From assembly GCA_017430925.1 (NCBI GenBank), contig JAFRMA010000071.1, forward strand, positions 16,394-80,393: a DNA stretch of 64,000 bases, read 5' to 3'. The translations under genes and the position numbers were made by a program. The DNA is from Solobacterium sp. Lineage in GTDB: Bacteria; Bacillota_I; Bacilli_A; Erysipelotrichales; Erysipelotrichaceae. The notes below the pieces were generated by a model that was not told the origin of the DNA, searched no databases, and was given only the letters and a program-made list of their open reading frames with translations. Shown in pieces: positions 26,418-35,682 of this stretch; position 1 is the first letter of the stretch, and the number at the start of each line of letters is the position of its first letter.

Positions 26418-26442
26418 ATACCGGGAAATCCCGGTATTTTTT
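26417..26442. terminator. Bidirectional terminator between the aminotransferase and transporter genes
   Basis: AATACCGGG and CCCGGTATT around an AAAT loop, with six T on the plus strand. It sits between convergent genes, three bases before the transporter stop. Confidence 0.85.
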
Positions 26443-26445
26443 CGT

Positions 26446-27750
26446 TTAGTCAGAGTCTTTTCTTACATACCAGATTGGTATCACCGCGAATAGCGCTACA
26501 ATCGCTGCTGCCATGAATAACGCGTACGGAGGCACAAATCCCTCACCGTTCATCCCCATCGCATCCAATCCGATCAACAGAGATATGATTGGTCCCACGA
26601 TCATCGGGATCAGCACCATAAAGCACATCCGCACACCCTGGAAACGCCCTTCGGTACCTTCCGGAAGATAGTCCTGGAAAGAAGAAGTAAATGCCCCGGT
26701 CAGAGATAATATACCACCCATCATCAATACTCCGCCAACGTACAGGATCAGGGTTTTCGTTATCCCGGAAGTAAACTGGATCATCCAGAAAGAGAGGATA
26801 CCCAGAATCATAATCGTGAGTAAAGGATAATAGAAATGTTTTCTTCCCTTCTTGTCAAATAAGATTCCCATGACTGCGGTAAAGACTGCCGCGCCGACGA
26901 TGATCACTGCCATCGGAATCACAAAACCATCTCCCAGGCCAAGAGTAACGATCAGGAAGTTGATCAGATAAGAGAAGAATGTCTGCTGGGCAATACCGAT
27001 AATACACGCGGCAGAAAGACAGATGTAGATCATCTTGTTGTTTCTGATGATCTCCTTTTGGAATCCGTAGAAAGTTTCTTTCAGGTAATTCTTTCCCTCA
27101 GCCTTCTGGATACCCGGCGCATCCTGCAGGACAAACAATGCAAGGATCCCCGCCACGATTGGAATTATACCCAGTACGATGAAGAACAGCGCGTTACTTT
27201 CATTTGCGGAATTGTACAAACTGCCGAGACCGACGAACACGATAACTACCGCAATCACCGGCAGTATTGCAAGAATGGAGTTTAACTTGCCGCGGTTGGT
27301 CTTGTCGGTGACATCTGCCACCCACGCGTTGAACGCCGCGTCGTTGGATGTGGAACCCGCAAAAGTCATTAAGCAGTCAAAGAATACAAGGAGAGCCGCA
27401 ATCAATCCTACTCTGGACGCGTCTGCCTTCATCGGCAATAACGCAAACAACATGATGGTAAAGCCCCAGAAGATATAGCCAAACGCAATAAACGGCTTAC
27501 GTTTCCCGGTTCTGTCACTGAGTCCTCCCGCAAAGATGGTCGTTGCGGTAGCCGCAACAGCGGATAAAATCACCATCAGCGTGGTTACACCGTAAGACAT
27601 GTCTGCCCTTCCGGAATTAGCAAAGATATCCTGCGCAAATGTCGCAAAATACATATTCTCTACGATCCAGGCAATCTGTCCGACAAGCCCGAAAAAGACT
27701 GCGGAAAACCATACTCTTCCGCCTAATGGTGTAGATTTCTTTCCGTCCAT
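26446..27750 (-). CDS. SLC45-type MFS sugar transporter
   Basis: 434 residues and twelve predicted helices. FFGLVGQIAWIVENMYFATFAQDIF in helix 1 and GGLSDRTGKRKPFIAFGYIFWG between helices 2 and 3 (the MFS A-motif) are typical of bacterial SLC45-family members, which move sucrose, maltose or related sugars with protons. NDAAFNAWVADVTDKTNRGKL is the family's helix 4-5 loop. The two halves are complete. It stands alone; the nearest sugar enzyme is the GH32 gene 3 kb away, and a link to sucrose uptake is only inference. Confidence 0.85.
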   Translation of the reverse strand: MDGKKSTPLGGRVWFSAVFFGLVGQIAWIVENMYFATFAQDIFANSGRADMSYGVTTLMVILSAVAATATTIFAGGLSDRTGKRKPFIAFGYIFWGFTIMLFALLPMKADASRVGLIAALLVFFDCLMTFAGSTSNDAAFNAWVADVTDKTNRGKLNSILAILPVIAVVIVFVGLGSLYNSANESNALFFIVLGIIPIVAGILALFVLQDAPGIQKAEGKNYLKETFYGFQKEIIRNNKMIYICLSAACIIGIAQQTFFSYLINFLIVTLGLGDGFVIPMAVIIVGAAVFTAVMGILFDKKGRKHFYYPLLTIMILGILSFWMIQFTSGITKTLILYVGGVLMMGGILSLTGAFTSSFQDYLPEGTEGRFQGVRMCFMVLIPMIVGPIISLLIGLDAMGMNGEGFVPPYALFMAAAIVALFAVIPIWYVRKDSD

Positions 27751-27861
27751 GAGTACCCCTCCTGAACAACTATCGTTGCTTATACAATGTCATTATATAC
27801 CACATGCGGATAAGTGCAGGAGAATACGAGGCTATATATGATTTGGGAAAAGAATATTTCA

Positions 27862-27892
27862 AAAGACCTCACATTTCCATGCGAGGTCTTTT
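27862..27892 (-). terminator. Terminator of the PepV gene
   Basis: AAAGACCTC and GAGGTCTTT arms around a 12-13-base loop, 40 bases past the PepV stop. Read on the minus strand it is followed by TTTT; the plus strand has a longer T run, so it may block antisense transcription as well. Confidence 0.6.
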
Positions 27893-27931
27893 TTACTTGT
27901 TCTGAATACTACCGATCAGGATACACCGGAA

Positions 27932-29317
27932 TCAGGATTCCACGGAATCTCCCGCAAGCGCCGCAATGGCATCTGCCAGAAGCTTGGTGTTCAGATCAAT
28001 CTGTTCCATGGTAATAAATTCGTTTGCCACATGGACGCTGCTTGGGCACTTGTAGCCTTCCGGACCGAAACTGACCGCGTTCTTCAGGTGCCTTGCATAA
28101 GTACCGCCGCCGATTCTCTGCGGTTTGGCATCTGTTTCTCCGGTACGTTCAATGAAGACCTTCAGCAGTCCCTGCACCAGTTCCGAATCTTCCGGAATGG
28201 AGAAGCCCTGTCCATAGTACCAGTGTTCCAGGGTTCCTCCGGCAGCCTGTGCGGCTTCATCCAGTTTCTTGTGGATGAAATCGCCGTCTATACTGGTAGG
28301 TACCCGCAGATCCAGTGTGATAAAGAAACCATTCTCATCCCAGTGCATGACACCGAGGTTGCATGTCAGTCTGCCCGAATAATCCTCGAAGTCCAGCCCC
28401 AGATTCTCTCCGTAATAACCCATACCGAAGCTCTTTACAAGACCGTCGATACTTTGTTTGTCTTCGGGTGCAAGGGGCAGATCCTTCATGAGGTAAATCA
28501 GTCCCTGCAGCGCATTGGCACCTTCCCACGGCAGTGATGCATGGCAGCTCTCTCCCTGCATTAAGATTTCCGTGCCTCCTTCTGCCGGTGTCAGAGTCCA
28601 TTTGAACTTTTCCGGCATCTCAATGCAGGAGACACAGCTGCGGACTGTCTGCAGATCCAAAGGGACAAATGCTTTTGCTGTTCCCGGAGCAATATTTGGT
28701 GCCTGCCCTGCATCCAGACGGATTGTTGACGCGTATTTCCGCACGATCCGTCCGCCGCAGCCGCTCTTTTCAGAACTGACAACCGGATAGTTCGCATCCG
28801 GGCTGAAAGACATATCCGGCATACCCATCTTCTCAATATAGTAATCCACACACTTCATGCCCGTTTCTTCATTACAGCCGAGAATAATACGCACTTTGCG
28901 CTTCAGGGGTATGCCTGCTTCCTTGACTGCTTTCAAAGCATAGATGGACATGATTGCCGGTCCCTTGTCATCCAGCGCACCACGGGCATACAGTTTATCA
29001 TCATGAATTTCTGCCGCAAACGGAGGATACAGCCAGCCGTCCCCCGTAGGCACGACATCCAGATGCGCCAGGATTCCGAGCATCTCATCCCCTTCGCCGT
29101 AATCAACATAACCACAGTAACCATCCAGGTTATGGGCTTCAAAACCCAGTCGTCTGGACATTGCCAGTGTGCTTTCCAGACAGTCATTGACATCTTTACC
29201 AAACGGCATCCCGTCTTCCGGGGCACCTTCCAGTGACGGATAACGCAGACATTCCTGCATATCCGCAATCAGCTCACCCTTGTGGTCATCAATCCACTGA
29301 TCTGCTTTTTTGTTCAT
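27932..29317 (-). CDS. pepV: Sapep family Mn/Zn dipeptidase (PepV, M20)
   Basis: 461 residues from the ATG at 29317 with AAGGAGG four bases upstream; the longer frame has no ribosome site. M20 metal ligands: His85-x-Asp87 in ILAHLDVVPTG, Asp116/117 in GALDDKGP, the Glu150-Glu151 pair in CNEETGMK, and a C-terminal His in GGGTYARHLKNAV. The large lid domain between them is complete. PepV cleaves X-Ala and other dipeptides in the cytoplasm and releases amino acids from peptides imported by the cell. Single gene with a terminator; a CAGGCA/TGCCTG hairpin (29350-29365) lies in its leader. Confidence 0.9.
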   Translation of the reverse strand: MNKKADQWIDDHKGELIADMQECLRYPSLEGAPEDGMPFGKDVNDCLESTLAMSRRLGFEAHNLDGYCGYVDYGEGDEMLGILAHLDVVPTGDGWLYPPFAAEIHDDKLYARGALDDKGPAIMSIYALKAVKEAGIPLKRKVRIILGCNEETGMKCVDYYIEKMGMPDMSFSPDANYPVVSSEKSGCGGRIVRKYASTIRLDAGQAPNIAPGTAKAFVPLDLQTVRSCVSCIEMPEKFKWTLTPAEGGTEILMQGESCHASLPWEGANALQGLIYLMKDLPLAPEDKQSIDGLVKSFGMGYYGENLGLDFEDYSGRLTCNLGVMHWDENGFFITLDLRVPTSIDGDFIHKKLDEAAQAAGGTLEHWYYGQGFSIPEDSELVQGLLKVFIERTGETDAKPQRIGGGTYARHLKNAVSFGPEGYKCPSSVHVANEFITMEQIDLNTKLLADAIAALAGDSVES

Positions 29318-29555
29318 ATTTCCTCCTTGTATATTTCTATTCTGCATGCCAGGCACTGATGCCTGCTGCTTTACTTGTATATTAACAGGTATGCGGCTGA
29401 AATACATCTGCCCTATGCATAAGAAATGGCTTCACAAATATATAACTTTGACTAGTCTGCTTTTAATGTATCCGTTCAGATCATTCAGATCTACTCCTCT
29501 TTAGTGTTCAGAGACTTAAACCGTTGTATTTCATCCTGATCTTCAGGGTTTTTCC
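29318..29555. other. Intergenic region between PepV and the rubrerythrin operon
   Basis: It holds the PepV leader with a six-pair hairpin (CAGGCA-CTGA-TGCCTG, 29350-29365) and AT-rich sequence likely to contain the PepV promoter. I see no gene here. Confidence 0.5.
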
Positions 29556-29588
29556 GAAAAAAACATGTCTGCTTTACAACAGACATGT
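29556..29588 (-). terminator. Terminator of the rubredoxin/rubrerythrin operon
   Basis: ACATGTCTG and CAGACATGT arms with an eight-base loop; on the minus strand the stem is followed by seven T. It lies about 35 bases past the stop codon. Confidence 0.88.
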
Positions 29589-29624
29589 CTTTATGAGTTA
29601 CCCGGATAATCAGGTTTATTTGTC

Positions 29625-30788
29625 TTAGTAGTTCTCAGCGTTGACTTCAAAGTATGCCTGCGGATGCGCACATACCGGGCAGACTTCCGGAGCCTGGGTT
29701 CCGACGACAATATGACCGCAGTTACGGCATTCCCACACCTTGACTTCACTCTTCTTAAAGACTTCCTGGGCTTCAACATTCCTCAGCAATGCGCGGTATC
29801 TTTCTTCGTGATGTTTCTCAATTGCCGCAACACCGCGGAACTTGGCTGCCAGTTCCGGGAATCCTTCTTCTTCCGCTGTCTTCGCAAAGCCTTCATACAT
29901 GTCGGTCCACTCATAGTTCTCACCGTCTGCGGCTGCCGCGAGATTCTCTGCGGTCGTACCGATGCCGTTGAGTTCCTTGAACCACATCTTGGCATGTTCC
30001 TTCTCGTTGTCTGCTGTCTTCAGGAACAATGCCGCTATCTGTTCGTAGCCTTCTTTCTTGGCTTTACTTGCAAAGTAGGTATATTTGTTTCTTGCCTGGG
30101 ATTCACCGGCAAACGCAGCTTCCAGATTCTTCTCTGTCTGGGTTCCTGCATACGGGTTCTTCTTCGGCTCTTCCACCAGCTGCAGGTTATCTCCTGTTGC
30201 CTTGCACAGAGGGCATACCGGCTCTGTTCCTTCTTCTGCTTCAAACACCTGGCCGCAGATCAAACATTTGTAAGTCTTCATTGTCTTCTTTTCTCCTTCT
30301 TTATTAAATGTTAACTTTTCCAGCAGACACGCTGCTGTTTCTGCCTGTTTTCCTTCCGTCGTTTTGACGATTTCTTCCAGCATTTCTCTGGTATTTTCTC
30401 CCTGCGGAAGCATATATCCTGCTTCGCGCATGATGTCTTCCGTAACTAACCGGATCGATCCGGCAGCTGCTGTCATCAGGCGGTATAAGCCATCCAGTTC
30501 CGTACCATCCGCAATCTGACGCGCTGTCTGTTCTTCCCGTGACTTCTGCTGCGCAAAGTCATAGAGTACCTGCCTTACCTGGTCATCTTTCACCTGAGGA
30601 ACTGGATACTCATACGGAACCATACTGATTGCATGACTGGGACAGGCATCCGCGCATACGCCGCATCCGATGCACCTTTCCACATCAATGACGCTGTTCT
30701 CGGTATCGGAAGCTCCGGTCGGACAGACATACAGACAAAGACAATCCTTTGTACAGAGACGTACATTTCTTACCGCAAACTTCTTCAT
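29625..30788 (-). CDS. Ferredoxin-rubrerythrin fusion protein
   Basis: 387 residues. Residues 1-60 are a ferredoxin-like domain with a normal [12 protein letters not shown] cluster site (Cys39, 42, 45, 49) and an odd [11 protein letters not shown] site (Cys12, 16, 18, 22). A helical stretch follows (60-165), then from Met170 a complete rubrerythrin: rubredoxin-like YKCLICG...PVCPLCK, ferritin-like diiron domain ([42 protein letters not shown]) and a C-terminal rubredoxin (WECRNCGH...PEVCPVC). Rubrerythrins reduce hydrogen peroxide in anaerobes. The ferredoxin part could pass electrons to the diiron centre. An AAGGAG 11 bases before Met170 (30281) could allow a separate rubrerythrin. Starts with an ATGA overlap with the upstream gene. 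Confidence 0.88.
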   Translation of the reverse strand: MKKFAVRNVRLCTKDCLCLYVCPTGASDTENSVIDVERCIGCGVCADACPSHAISMVPYEYPVPQVKDDQVRQVLYDFAQQKSREEQTARQIADGTELDGLYRLMTAAAGSIRLVTEDIMREAGYMLPQGENTREMLEEIVKTTEGKQAETAACLLEKLTFNKEGEKKTMKTYKCLICGQVFEAEEGTEPVCPLCKATGDNLQLVEEPKKNPYAGTQTEKNLEAAFAGESQARNKYTYFASKAKKEGYEQIAALFLKTADNEKEHAKMWFKELNGIGTTAENLAAAADGENYEWTDMYEGFAKTAEEEGFPELAAKFRGVAAIEKHHEERYRALLRNVEAQEVFKKSEVKVWECRNCGHIVVGTQAPEVCPVCAHPQAYFEVNAENY

Positions 30789-31423
30789 CTTCCGTCTCTC
30801 CCTTCGATCTTCTCAAACTTCCATGCCGGGACCTTGCATACAGGACAGAGTTCCGGAGGTGTATCTCCGATATAAACAAAGCCGCATACCGTACAAAGCC
30901 ATACCTCTGTACCTTCCAGCATCGCTTCTCCTTCCCGCAGATATCTGCCGACTAACGATGACAACATCCTGGTCACCTTCTCACCCCACACACAGCTTCT
31001 GGCTGCGCCGCGATCTTTCGCTTCGTCTGTGCATGCCCGTACAGCCGGATATCCGCTGATATCCTCCGCAAGCATCTGCGCAAGTTTCTCCGTTTCCGCA
31101 TCATTTACCGGTGTGATATTGGCGGTAAAGTATTCTGCCAGCTGACGGAAGAGTTCTGCTTCTTCGGGTTTATATTGTTTCTCACAACCCCGGGATAGAT
31201 TTGAACATACTGCTGCAAGCTGCCCGGCAGAGAGCTTTTTCAGGTCTGTCTGTGCATACTTCAGCGTGGATGAAGAAGATACGGTTACTGGTTCTTCAGC
31301 CTTGAAATCCGCCTTTAATGCCCCGCAGAGAGGACATTTCCAATCTTCTGGCAATTCCGCAAAAGGAATCTTTTCTCTGCTGTCATCATAAACATAACCG
31401 CAGATCTGGCAAACATATCTCAT
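30785..31423 (-). CDS. Rubredoxin domain protein with two rubredoxin-like Fe sites
   Basis: 212 residues. The N-terminal rubredoxin has Cys5, Cys8, Cys30 and Cys33 ([19 protein letters not shown]). A helical region of about 125 residues follows ([34 protein letters not shown] in two pieces), and a second rubredoxin-like site [11 protein letters not shown]...[14 protein letters not shown] closes the protein. The helical region resembles rubrerythrin in order but I do not see the ExxH ligands, so it may lack a diiron centre. It probably shuttles electrons to the fused rubrerythrin, which overlaps its stop by four bases. First gene of an oxidative-stress operon; ribosome site AGGAGG upstream. 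Confidence 0.82.
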   Translation of the reverse strand: MRYVCQICGYVYDDSREKIPFAELPEDWKCPLCGALKADFKAEEPVTVSSSSTLKYAQTDLKKLSAGQLAAVCSNLSRGCEKQYKPEEAELFRQLAEYFTANITPVNDAETEKLAQMLAEDISGYPAVRACTDEAKDRGAARSCVWGEKVTRMLSSLVGRYLREGEAMLEGTEVWLCTVCGFVYIGDTPPELCPVCKVPAWKFEKIEGRDGR

Positions 31424-31613
31424 ACGCGTGTTCCTCCTGTATCAGAAATATCGCAATGATGCCGTATCGGTTTGAAATCGTCCGGAATGAATTGTATATA
31501 TCTGGTGATACTCTCTATCTCAATGTTATCGTTACTCGCTGTATGCGTCAATTTGAAACTTAAGCAGTACACAAAAAGAAACGGATATTACGAAATTAAT
31601 AACTATTTATATT

Positions 31614-31642
31614 TTGACCATCCAACCAATTTATATTACTAT
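31614..31642 (+). promoter_or_regulatory. Promoter of the glycyl radical enzyme operon
   Basis: TTGACC at 31614-31619 and TACTAT at 31637-31642 with a 17-base spacer. It lies in the 306-base divergent region between the rubredoxin gene and the activase; about 80 bases of leader follow. Nothing else coding is seen in that region. Confidence 0.6.
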
Positions 31643-31729
31643 TACATTGATATATTCGTACTTACCGGAAGATATGCCTCGTACAGGTCATCTTCGTACT
31701 TTGAAAATACGGATCACAGGAGTGAAAAG

Positions 31730-32644
31730 ATGAACATACCGCTGATTACAGATATCCGTGGAAACTGCCTGGATGACGGACCCGGCATACGTACCATCAT
31801 CTTTTTCAAAGGATGCACACTTCACTGTATCTGGTGTCACAATCCTGAAACATACTCTTCCAGCCCGGAACTATCCGTGTCAAGGGATGATTGTATACGA
31901 TGCGGCAGCTGTGCGCCGGTATGCCCTCAGGGTGCCATATCCCCTCTTCATCCGGAGATCACCGACCGGGAGAAATGTAACCTCTGTTTTCAATGCACCG
32001 GACATTGTCCGTCCAAAGCACGCCGGAGAGTAGGCATACCCATGACCGTGGAAGAAGTTCTGGATATCTGTCTATCTGACAAAGCGTTCTATGATGTTTC
32101 CGGTGGAGGAGTAACCTTCAGCGGCGGAGAACCCGGTATGTATCCGGAATGGACAGGTCAGCTGGCAAGACAACTGAAAGATAACGGCATATCCGTATAC
32201 ATGGAAACTGCCGGCTGTATTCCCTACAGGGAAGTCAGAAAACATCTTCTTCCTTATCTTTCCGGTATATATATGGATATTAAACTGATAGATCCGGAAC
32301 TGCATAAACGATACTGCGGCAGAGACAACCAGGAGATTCTCGGCAACTTCCGGCACTTTCTGGAAGATTCAGAAGAACTGGGATACGAATTCCTGCCTCG
32401 TACACCTCTGATTCCCGGAATCACCGATACGGAGGACAATCTGAGACAAATCGCCGCTTTCTACCACACCAATGGAGTTACCCGTACACAGCTTCTTCCC
32501 TACAATCCCACCTGGTATCCAAAAGCAGAGAAACTGGGAATCCGGATCAACGAAGAACTAAGCGGACTGCAGCAGCCGCAAAGTATTGAGCATCTGCAGA
32601 AATGCCGGGATATCTTTGAGGAAGCCGGTATACCATGTATATAA
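31730..32644 (+). CDS. Glycyl radical enzyme activating protein (radical SAM)
   Basis: 304 residues from the ATG at 31730, seven bases after AGGAG. The radical SAM motif KGCTLHCIWCHNPE has Cys29, Cys33 and Cys36. A ferredoxin insert follows (CIRCGSCAPVCPQGA and CNLCFQCTGHCPSKA), as in activases of the non-PFL glycyl radical enzymes such as glycerol dehydratase or choline lyase. VSGGGVTFSGGEP is the SAM-binding glycine-rich block. It forms the glycyl radical on the neighbouring enzyme in the absence of oxygen. The enzyme gene begins 16 bases downstream, so partner assignment is firm. Confidence 0.93.
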   Translation: MNIPLITDIRGNCLDDGPGIRTIIFFKGCTLHCIWCHNPETYSSSPELSVSRDDCIRCGSCAPVCPQGAISPLHPEITDREKCNLCFQCTGHCPSKARRRVGIPMTVEEVLDICLSDKAFYDVSGGGVTFSGGEPGMYPEWTGQLARQLKDNGISVYMETAGCIPYREVRKHLLPYLSGIYMDIKLIDPELHKRYCGRDNQEILGNFRHFLEDSEELGYEFLPRTPLIPGITDTEDNLRQIAAFYHTNGVTRTQLLPYNPTWYPKAEKLGIRINEELSGLQQPQSIEHLQKCRDIFEEAGIPCI

Positions 32645-32660
32645 ATTTCAGGAAACAGTT

Positions 32661-35627
32661 ATGAGCAGCACCATGAACAGACGCATCGCAAATCTCTGCA
32701 CAGCCGGAGTACTCCGGTATTTTGCGCTGGTTTTTACCCGTGTCAGGAAATACAGGGAATATCTGAAGACAAAAGATGGGTGGAAACAGTTCTCCATCGG
32801 TATTCTGACCGAAGATGGTTCCGTCTCCCAGAGTATCTGGTTCTCTGACGGTAAAGCCACTGTCAATAATACAGCGAAAGGCGCAGACACAAAACTGATC
32901 ATCCAGGATACCGGCGTTTTGAAACAACTCGCGGTACTTCCTCCAAACGAAGTACTGAATCTGATTCTGAAGAACCGGATGAGGATCAGCGGGAATGCCG
33001 CTAACATGGAGTTATTCAATTTACTGATCTCCGTTCTGATGAAAGATCGTCAGATTGCCCAGATGCGTGCGCAGGCCGAAGAACGGAAAACAAGCGGACA
33101 AGCCATGGTTTCCGGCAATAGTACAAATACTCATTCAAAACGCGGGATGACCTTTTTGAAAGCAGAAAGTACTGACCCGGGGGTGAAGTATCTGAATGAT
33201 GACCCTTACCTCTCTGCCTGGTCACTTGAAGATTTTCCGCGTCTTCAGAAATTCCTGAAGATCCATCACGAAGTACGTCCGGCAATTTGTATCGAAAGAG
33301 CGCAGATCCTCACCGATTTCTTCCGTTCCGAGGGTTTTGAAACACAAACAGATGGTACCCCATGGATACCGGAGATACGTCAGGGACGTGCTTTCCGGCA
33401 CCTGATGGAGCAGAAAAAACCGATCATACGTAAAAATGACCTGCTTGCCGGCACAACTACATCCAAAGAGATTGGTGTTCCGCTGTATCCGGATGGAGCC
33501 GGAGTCATGTTGTGGGGTGAACTGTTAACTGTCCACGAACGGGTGCTGAATCCCTATCAGCCCCTCAGTGAGCAGGAAATCCGGGCATTGAATCAGGATA
33601 TCTTCCCGTTCTGGTCCCACCGCAATTTCCGGGAATATGTCCGTGACGTGTATCATGAGCCTTTAGGTCAGCAGCTCGACGAACGCTGCGCAGCGACTTT
33701 CCTGTGGAAGACGGTTGCTCTTTCCCATACCGTTCTGGATTATCCGAAATTACTGCGTCTCGGTCTTCGCGGGATCCTGCGGGAGATTGACGAAGAGATT
33801 GCCGGCGGAAACACTTCTATACAAAAGAAACAGTATCTCGAAGCGATGAAGGATACGTGTCAGGGGATGATCACCTATGCGCACCACCTGGCTGAAGAAG
33901 CCCGGAAAGAGGCAAAAACAGAGACAGACCCAAAACGGAAAGAAGAACTTTTACACATCGCTGAAACAGCCGCGCACTCACCCGAGCATCCTGCCCGGAC
34001 ACTGGATGAAGCAGTCCAGGCAATCTGGACACACTGGATTGGTGTACACATGGAAAACACCAATGCCGGTTTCTCGCTGGGAAGAATGGATCAGTGGCTC
34101 CAGCCTTACTTTGAAAGGGATATGTCATTACTAAACACCGATACAGAGAGGAAAGCCTATCTGGCACATGTCATTGAACTGATCGGATGTTTCTATCTCC
34201 GCTGCCAGGATCACCTTCCGATGATACCGGATATCGGTAATTACTTGTTTGGAGGAAGTTCTTCGGATCAGGCAATCACCCTGGGAGGAGTCACTACTGA
34301 AGGAGAAGATGCGGTCAATGACATGACCTATATCTTTTTGAAAGTAACAGAGATCCTGAGTATGCGTGATCCGAATGTGAATGCCCGCTATCATCCGCAG
34401 AAGAACAGTCTGACTTATCTGAAACGTTTATGTGAAGTCAATGTCCATACTACATCCACGCCTTCCATACACAACGATGAAGCGGTCATGCGTTCACTGC
34501 AGGGTCATGGATATACGCAGGAGGATATTCGGAATTGGGCGGCTACCGGCTGTGTGGAACCAACCCTCTCCGGAAAACATATGGGACATACCAACTGTAT
34601 GATGTTCAACATGGTATCTGCGTTGGAAATGGCCATGTATAACGGGTATCACCCTTTAATGCGCTGGCATCTCGGTCCCAAAACCGGGGAAGCCGGGGAT
34701 CTGCGGACATTTGAAGATTTCCTGAATGCTTTCTTTACGCAGCTGCAGTATCAGGCAGACCTCGCCTGTGAATTCAATCATCAGCTGGGTGAAGCACACG
34801 CAGTACTGCGGCCTACTCCATTCATGTCCACGCTGATGGACGGATGTATCCGCAGCGGTAAAGATGCAGTAAAAGGAGGAGCTGTATACAATACTTCCGG
34901 TACTGCCTGTATCGGTCTTGCGGATGTTGTGGATTCCCTGCTGGCTGTCAAATCATTAGTCTATGACCGGAAGCTTTATCGTCTGGAAGAGATTACGGAA
35001 GCCGCCGGGCAAAACTTTGAGGGCTATGAAACAATGCGCAGGATCATCCTGACTGAAACTCCCCGTTTCGGGTCTGGTAATACGGAGGCAGTAAACATGG
35101 CCAACCGGGTTACTTCCTTCGTTCATGACTGTTTCCGCAGACATACGAATTACCGCGGCGGTCCGTATACCACAGGTTTCTGGTCCATGTCCAACCATGT
35201 GGCTTTCGGCTCACTGACCGGTGCCCTTCCCTCCGGAAGACTGGCGTATCAGCCGTTTACTCCCGGGCTTACACCTGAAGCCAACGCATCCCGTAATCTT
35301 CTGGATAATCTGAAAGACGTTGCGGCTCTGGATCCGGTGAACCTGGATAACAATATTGCGTTTAACGTGAAGGTGAATCCTTCGCCAATGGACAGCCATG
35401 AGACCACAGTAGAACATCTGGCTTCCTATGTCCGTGCTTACAGCAAACTTGGAGGTATGCAGATGCAGTTCAACGTTGTCTCTTCCGATACAATGCGGGC
35501 TGCCATGGCGGATCCTGAACAGTACCGGAATCTGATGGTACGTATCTCGGGATATAATGCATACTTTACGGAATTGAACCGTGATTTACAGTTGGAACTA
35601 ATCCGGAGGGCAGATTACAAGATATAG
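32661..35627 (+). CDS. Glycyl radical enzyme with N-terminal SCP2-like domain
   Basis: 988 residues, about 150 longer than usual family members. Residues about 40-130 form an SCP2-like sterol/lipid-carrier domain (SIWFSDGKATVNN, LPPNEVLNLILKNRMRISGN), then a polar linker to about 165. The PFL-like barrel follows: IRKNDLLAGTTTSKEIGVPLY, HTTSTPSIHNDEAVM, ATGCVEPTLSGK with thiyl Cys631 and general base Glu633, and the C-terminal RISGYNAYF with radical Gly964. The GCVEP type is that of eliminases and lyases (choline lyase, diol dehydratases, hydroxyproline dehydratase) rather than pyruvate formate-lyase. No microcompartment genes are near. The substrate is unknown; the lipid-binding domain hints at a hydrophobic one. 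Start chosen for AGGA six to ten bases upstream. Confidence 0.9.
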   Translation: MSSTMNRRIANLCTAGVLRYFALVFTRVRKYREYLKTKDGWKQFSIGILTEDGSVSQSIWFSDGKATVNNTAKGADTKLIIQDTGVLKQLAVLPPNEVLNLILKNRMRISGNAANMELFNLLISVLMKDRQIAQMRAQAEERKTSGQAMVSGNSTNTHSKRGMTFLKAESTDPGVKYLNDDPYLSAWSLEDFPRLQKFLKIHHEVRPAICIERAQILTDFFRSEGFETQTDGTPWIPEIRQGRAFRHLMEQKKPIIRKNDLLAGTTTSKEIGVPLYPDGAGVMLWGELLTVHERVLNPYQPLSEQEIRALNQDIFPFWSHRNFREYVRDVYHEPLGQQLDERCAATFLWKTVALSHTVLDYPKLLRLGLRGILREIDEEIAGGNTSIQKKQYLEAMKDTCQGMITYAHHLAEEARKEAKTETDPKRKEELLHIAETAAHSPEHPARTLDEAVQAIWTHWIGVHMENTNAGFSLGRMDQWLQPYFERDMSLLNTDTERKAYLAHVIELIGCFYLRCQDHLPMIPDIGNYLFGGSSSDQAITLGGVTTEGEDAVNDMTYIFLKVTEILSMRDPNVNARYHPQKNSLTYLKRLCEVNVHTTSTPSIHNDEAVMRSLQGHGYTQEDIRNWAATGCVEPTLSGKHMGHTNCMMFNMVSALEMAMYNGYHPLMRWHLGPKTGEAGDLRTFEDFLNAFFTQLQYQADLACEFNHQLGEAHAVLRPTPFMSTLMDGCIRSGKDAVKGGAVYNTSGTACIGLADVVDSLLAVKSLVYDRKLYRLEEITEAAGQNFEGYETMRRIILTETPRFGSGNTEAVNMANRVTSFVHDCFRRHTNYRGGPYTTGFWSMSNHVAFGSLTGALPSGRLAYQPFTPGLTPEANASRNLLDNLKDVAALDPVNLDNNIAFNVKVNPSPMDSHETTVEHLASYVRAYSKLGGMQMQFNVVSSDTMRAAMADPEQYRNLMVRISGYNAYFTELNRDLQLELIRRADYKI

Positions 35628-35651
35628 TCTATAATCGGGCGGACAGCATAG

Positions 35652-35657
35652 TATAAT
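35652..35657 (+). promoter_or_regulatory. -10 element upstream of the lipoprotein gene
   Basis: A TATAAT about 26 bases before the lipoprotein start. The -35 is poor. It suggests the lipoprotein is transcribed apart from the glycyl radical enzyme. Confidence 0.35.
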
Positions 35658-35682
35658 ATTCTCAGAAAAGGAGATCTGAATA

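Noticed and set aside
31472..31729. 86-codon extension of the activase reading frame
   Set aside because: The promoter elements lie inside it and the AGGAG-preceded ATG at 31730 matches the family N-terminus.
31730..35627. Glycyl radical microcompartment locus
   Set aside because: No shell protein, aldehyde dehydrogenase or encapsulation peptide is seen near the enzyme.
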